From assembly GCA_046757725.1 (NCBI GenBank), contig JBHHYU010000068.1, positions 1-16,618 on the forward strand: a stretch of DNA of 16,618 nucleotides, given 5' to 3'. The position numbers and the translations under genes are program-made. The notes beneath the pieces are model-generated. The model searched no databases. It was not told where the DNA came from and was given only the letters and a program-made list of their open reading frames with translations. This document shows, in pieces, positions 13,993 through 16,618 of this stretch (positions are counted from its first letter, which is position 1; each line of letters begins with the position of its first letter). This DNA comes from JBHHYU01 sp046757725 (GTDB lineage: Bacteria; Desulfobacterota; Binatia; UBA9968).

Positions 13993-14468
13993 ATTTCCTC
14001 CTCTTTTCTTGAGTCAGGCACTTCCCGGCGCGGGATCGCATTAAATGCTGCTGCCACCCGGAGTGCGTAGTTGTGATAGGCGATGGCCGTTGCGATGGTC
14101 AGAATGTGGGCATCGTCCAGTCCAGCCTTTCGCAAAGCATCAACGTCTCTCTGTCGGACCGAACCCTCGTCCAAAGTCCCCTTCTCTGTATAGGAGAGCA
14201 CCGCCCTTTCCAGTTCTGTTAGCGAAGCGGTACTCCAGTTTCCGGCCACTTGAGAGACGGTACTGTCGTCTAAGGGTCCCCTAACAAATGCGACCAACCG
14301 TTGCAGGCCTAAGAGCCCTGCTACCGTGACACCGATCAGCGAATAGAGACGCTGAGTTAATCCGCATTTTATCTGTCTGTACAGTTCGGCGTCCGCATCA
14401 AGTGCCCCCGGTGCTGCACGCAAGAGTTCTTCAAAGGTATTTCCAGAAACAGTACGAAGTCGGCTCAT
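13989..14468 (-). CDS. CMD/AhpD-like paralogue lacking the redox motif
   Basis: This 159-residue protein is related to the downstream selenoprotein. The match is clearest in the second half: GNWSTASLTELERAVLSYTEKGT aligns with TNWRTTTLDEQEKTMLAFTEKFT, then DALRKAGLDDAHILTIATAIAYHNYALRVAAAFN with the equivalent helix pair. At the site where the partner has CKFU, this protein reads VAGLLGLQRLVAFV. It lacks both redox residues and the His and is about four residues shorter. Its only cysteine in this area is in the IKCGLTQRL segment, upstream of the site. It is therefore probably not a peroxidase; a structural partner or regulatory subunit is possible. The ATG at 14468 is preceded by GGGGGAAG. 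The stop overlaps the selenoprotein ATG as ATGA, so the two are translationally coupled. Confidence 0.8.
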   Translation of the reverse strand: MSRLRTVSGNTFEELLRAAPGALDADAELYRQIKCGLTQRLYSLIGVTVAGLLGLQRLVAFVRGPLDDSTVSQVAGNWSTASLTELERAVLSYTEKGTLDEGSVRQRDVDALRKAGLDDAHILTIATAIAYHNYALRVAAAFNAIPRREVPDSRKEEEI

Positions 14469-14762
14469 TTTTCTTCCCCCCGGGGGAGCGGTATTGTCAC
14501 AACGCTATCCCAAATTCTTGTGAAAACCTACCCCAGGTTACTAGACTCATTCAATCCCTGGATGCATCTCTTAACGAAAAAACGTTGTCAAACCCCACTA
14601 GCCATTTCTGGTAAAGCGGCGTGGCCTCCTCATAACTATTAATGTACAAATGTTCTGAACGGGTCTCCCTTACCGGTATTGCCGTGTTTGCAATTTTTAA
14701 ATACCCTAAGCATCTATCTAAGTTTTCTTGCGGCAGTTGACGCACAAACGCTGGAGGCTCAA
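14469..14762. promoter_or_regulatory. Divergent promoter region, CMD operon and GFA gene
   Basis: This 294-bp gap lies between divergent genes. On the minus strand a TTGACA occurs at 14591-14586, about 120 nt upstream of the CMD paralogue, but no good -10 sits at the right spacing. AACG and CGTT form a short inverted repeat around A6 at 14573-14586. A CCCCCGGGGG palindrome lies just upstream of the paralogue's ribosome-binding site. A 64-codon minus-strand frame (14551-14745) lacks a ribosome-binding site and is not called. Confidence 0.3.
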
Positions 14763-15170
14763 ATGTACAAAGGAAGCTGTTTATGTGGTTCTGTAAAATA
14801 CGAGGTTACCTGCGAGCTGGGACCGGTAGTCTTTTGTCATTGTTCTCAGTGCCGTAAAGCTCAAGGTTCACCGTTTGCGTCAAATTCGCCAATCCCTGCG
14901 GACCACTTTCACCTATCGTGCGGTCAAGACGTATTAGGAGAGTATGAATCCTCCCCCGGAAAGAAACGGATATTCTGCAAGTGTTGTGGGTCTCCCATCA
15001 TAAGCAGACGCAACTCATTGCCGGGCACTGTGAGGCTTAGGGTAGGTACTCTTGATACCGGAGGAGATGTAAAGCCGGTTGCTCACATATACGCAGGGTC
15101 CAAAGCTCAATGGTATAAAATTACAGACAACTTGCCCCAATATCAGGAAAAAGAACCGGGCAGAAAGTGA
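14763..15170 (+). CDS. GFA-domain zinc-binding protein
   Basis: This 135-residue protein has the GFA (glutathione-dependent formaldehyde-activating enzyme-like) fold. The cysteine pattern is typical: C6 and C8 (GSCLCGSVKYEV), C25, C27 and C30 (FCHCSQCRKAQGSPF), and a late group in RIFCKCCGSPI. These would bind one structural and one catalytic-type zinc. The family name comes from Gfa, but most members are not shown to act on formaldehyde or glutathione, so substrate assignment is open. I chose the ATG at 14763 because GGAGG lies 5 nt upstream; the longer frame adds 28 residues without a ribosome-binding site. It is divergent from the CMD pair and convergent with the TctC-like gene, 30 nt from its stop. 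Confidence 0.87.
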   Translation: MYKGSCLCGSVKYEVTCELGPVVFCHCSQCRKAQGSPFASNSPIPADHFHLSCGQDVLGEYESSPGKKRIFCKCCGSPIISRRNSLPGTVRLRVGTLDTGGDVKPVAHIYAGSKAQWYKITDNLPQYQEKEPGRK

Positions 15171-15200
15171 ATTAAGGGTTTCCTCAACCTACGGGGTTTA

Positions 15201-16265
15201 TTAGCTCCTTTTTCTTCCACCACCTTTCTTTTTTCTTATCAAGAATTCCAGACTTTCCCTGACTTCCTGGGACATGGAAAGAATTTGGCCGACAAGTTTT
15301 TCTACCCGTACCCCGGAAACATATGTGATGATGAGTTTGGATTTCTTGGCTTCCGCCAGAAGCTGGGGATCTTTAAGGGCCGCCTCAAAGCCCTTGCGGA
15401 GTATCTTCAGCCGATCTTTAGGCGTTCCGGGTGGCAGTGACAATGGGCGTTGAAAATCCATCTGAGCTGTCCAGGCGTTGTATACGGCGAGATTTTTTTT
15501 GCCTTTGATGGCCTCGCGAAAGAGCGGAAGATTTTTAGTTTCCGGATCTGTCCCTCTACTGTGGACGATGAACGGGATCAGCTTTTCACCCCCCTTCGCA
15601 TCCAGCATGGATCTGGCGGTAACTCGCATTGACTCCCACTGGGAACAGAATGCCTCCAACTCATGTCTCTGCAAGGCAACCCGGGTCGGAGCCGTGCCTC
15701 GATAACCCGTGATGACCTTAAAGTTGGTTCCCAGGACTTTGTTTAGAATGAGCGGTATGTCGTGACCCGATGACCCGGCTCTGGTGGCCCCTACTTTAAG
15801 AGGCTTCTTGTACTTGAGTACATCCTCGAGTGTCCTTAGGCCCGTGAAACCCATGACCATGCACACAGGTATTCCTACGCTTGGAGCCCCCACCCAGCCC
15901 ATTTTTCCGAAATTAATCTTAATCTTAGGGTCGCCTATCGCCTTTTGCACGATGAGGGAGTTATTAAAAATTCCCAAGCTCAACCCATCGGGCCTGGCCC
16001 TCCTGTAAACGTAGTTTGCAGCAATGAGCATCCCCGCCCCGGTCATGTTCTGTACCAAGGTTGTAGGCTTTCCGGGAATATATTTGCCAATATAACGGGC
16101 GACCAGTCGGGTGTAAGTGTCATAGCCGCCGCCCGGTGAAGCACCGACAATAAACCGTAAGGTTTTTCCTTTGTAGAAGTCCCCGGCTAAAGATGTAGCT
16201 GGAGCGCAAACCATCAGGGCAACCACAATAATAAGTTTAGCAACGTATGAAACTTCCCTATGCAT
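15201..16265 (-). CDS. Tripartite tricarboxylate transporter substrate-binding protein (Bug/TctC-like)
   Basis: This is a periplasmic binding protein of the TctC/Bug superfamily, 354 residues. Residues 1-27 form a signal peptide: MHREVSYVAK, hydrophobic IIVVALMVCAP, likely cut after SLA. The mature part starts DFYKGKTLRFIVGASPGGGYDTYTRL, with the family GGGYD loop. TLVQNMTGAGMLIAANYVY, VGATRAGSSGHDIPLILN, the KVITGYRGTAPTRVALQRHELEA stretch and a C-terminal AWTAQMDFQRPLSLPPGTPKDRLKILRKGFEAAL region follow. The tail is very basic (Lys/Arg/Gly-rich). The ATG at 16265 is chosen because it leads directly into the signal peptide and follows AGGGGG. No TctA/TctB membrane subunits are in the window, so it may be an orphan receptor, as is common in lineages with many Bug proteins. 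The ligand is unknown. Confidence 0.9.
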   Translation of the reverse strand: MHREVSYVAKLIIVVALMVCAPATSLAGDFYKGKTLRFIVGASPGGGYDTYTRLVARYIGKYIPGKPTTLVQNMTGAGMLIAANYVYRRARPDGLSLGIFNNSLIVQKAIGDPKIKINFGKMGWVGAPSVGIPVCMVMGFTGLRTLEDVLKYKKPLKVGATRAGSSGHDIPLILNKVLGTNFKVITGYRGTAPTRVALQRHELEAFCSQWESMRVTARSMLDAKGGEKLIPFIVHSRGTDPETKNLPLFREAIKGKKNLAVYNAWTAQMDFQRPLSLPPGTPKDRLKILRKGFEAALKDPQLLAEAKKSKLIITYVSGVRVEKLVGQILSMSQEVRESLEFLIRKKKGGGRKRS

Positions 16266-16386
16266 AGGACCCCCTTTTCGCCCGAGACCCGGCGCTGAAC
16301 GGTTCAAGCCATGGGTCTCCACAGATGAAAAAGCCGGCACACCTTAGCAAATGAGTCGCCAAGGCGTCCGGCTTTGTATTGATCAT
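16258..16386 (-). CDS. Possible 42-codon leader ORF upstream of TctC-like gene
   Basis: A short frame starts at ATG 16386, directly after GGGGGAGA, and ends with TAG at 16260-16258, overlapping the TctC-like start codon. The product would begin MINTKPDALATHLL and has no recognisable domain. It runs through the terminator hairpin at 16330-16375, so it could be a leader peptide. It could equally be chance, because the region is short. Low confidence. Confidence 0.2.
   Translation of the reverse strand: MINTKPDALATHLLRCAGFFICGDPWLEPFSAGSRAKRGSYA
16330..16375 (-). terminator. Intrinsic terminator or attenuator upstream of TctC-like gene
   Basis: On the minus strand, AAAGCCGG (16375-16368) pairs with CCGGCTTT (16337-16330), extended inside by CCTT/AAGG (16342-16345 with 16361-16364). 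The stem runs straight into a T5 run (CCGGCTTTTTC). This is a good rho-independent terminator shape. It lies 65 nt upstream of the TctC-like ATG, so it either ends an upstream minus-strand transcript or attenuates this gene. Confidence 0.7.
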
Positions 16387-16618
16387 TCTCCCCCTGCACG
16401 AAACGTCTTTACCTCCCTCCTAATCAGCCCAGAATCACTGCTAAAACAGATCAAAGCTGGAGGAGAGGCTGTTATCGACCCCTGAAGGCGTTCTTCTACT
16501 AAGTTCCTGAGGGGCATGTCAATAGGGTGACGGCTCTACCGCAAAAAGTATGGTGCTCCAGTTCGGCGCAGGGGGCCCGCTCCTCAGTGGGAGCCGATAG
16601 ACCTGTACTCCTCTGCCC
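16376..16618. other. Non-coding end of window
   Basis: Apart from the start of the possible leader ORF (16376-16386), no coding frame of convincing quality is seen in these 243 nt. There is an imperfect inverted repeat built on CCCCT/AGGGG near 16480-16516, and a second GC-rich stem region near 16565-16605 (GGGCCCGCTCC followed by GGGAGCC). On the minus strand it lies upstream of the terminator at 16330-16375, so it could be the 3' part of an upstream transcript or a structured leader. No known RNA family was recognised. Confidence 0.3.

Noticed and set aside
14551..14745. 64-codon minus-strand ORF upstream of the CMD paralogue
   Set aside because: It has a GTG start without a ribosome-binding site, no recognisable domain, and lies in a divergent intergenic region over the GFA gene's Shine-Dalgarno. 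It is not in frame with the downstream gene. Possible, but unsupported.

Overview
This window looks like chromosomal DNA from a mesophilic, probably Gram-negative and possibly uncultured bacterium. The proteins are housekeeping types with two exported proteins. The mix of a Bug/TctC-type periplasmic binding protein, a rubrerythrin/Fe-S/DUF3501 cluster, a DksA-like regulator and a selenoprotein suggests a Desulfobacterota-, Binatota- or Methylomirabilota-like lineage. That placement is a weak inference from gene content. No phage, IS element, CRISPR array, rRNA or tRNA was seen.

Layout. (1) 144-692 (+): a hypothetical protein. (2) 769-6117 (-): a biosynthetic run transcribed alr > purH > purD > purE > tsaC, covering D-alanine for the cell wall, three late or middle steps of purine synthesis, and the t6A tRNA modification enzyme. 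Junctions are tight or overlapping except for a 196-bp gap between purH and purD. (3) 6471-7199 (+): an unknown polytopic membrane protein, convergent with (4) 7454-8819 (-): a MetRS-beta-like tRNA-binding protein and an exported YCF48-like repeat protein. A 13-bp perfect hairpin lies between the convergent units. (5) 8997-13285 (+): a six-gene run from a sigma70-like promoter: short rubrerythrin, CCG-domain Fe-S oxidoreductase, DUF3501, AMMECR1-domain protein, DksA/TraR zinc-finger protein, galU. (6) 13348-14468 (-): two overlapping genes of the AhpD/carboxymuconolactone decarboxylase (CMD) superfamily. (7) 14763-15170 (+): a GFA-type zinc protein. (8) 15201-16265 (-): a TctC-like solute-binding protein behind a strong intrinsic terminator.

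The main discovery is at 13348-13992. What looks like two separate ORFs is one gene interrupted by an in-frame TGA. The TGA sits exactly where the second cysteine of the CxxC...H redox motif belongs (C89-K-F-U92-G-I-G-H96). It is followed, after 9 nt, by a perfect 8-bp hairpin with a GUU loop, which fits a bacterial SECIS element. The gene therefore most likely encodes a 214-residue CMD/AhpD-like selenoprotein. It is translationally coupled (ATGA) to an upstream paralogue that has lost the redox loop, which suggests an active/inactive pair.

Together with the rubrerythrin/Fe-S/DUF3501 genes on the other strand, the middle of the window is rich in predicted thiol/selenol and metal-dependent peroxide-handling functions. 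No selA, selB, selC or selD gene is present here, so Sec decoding must be supplied from elsewhere in the genome.
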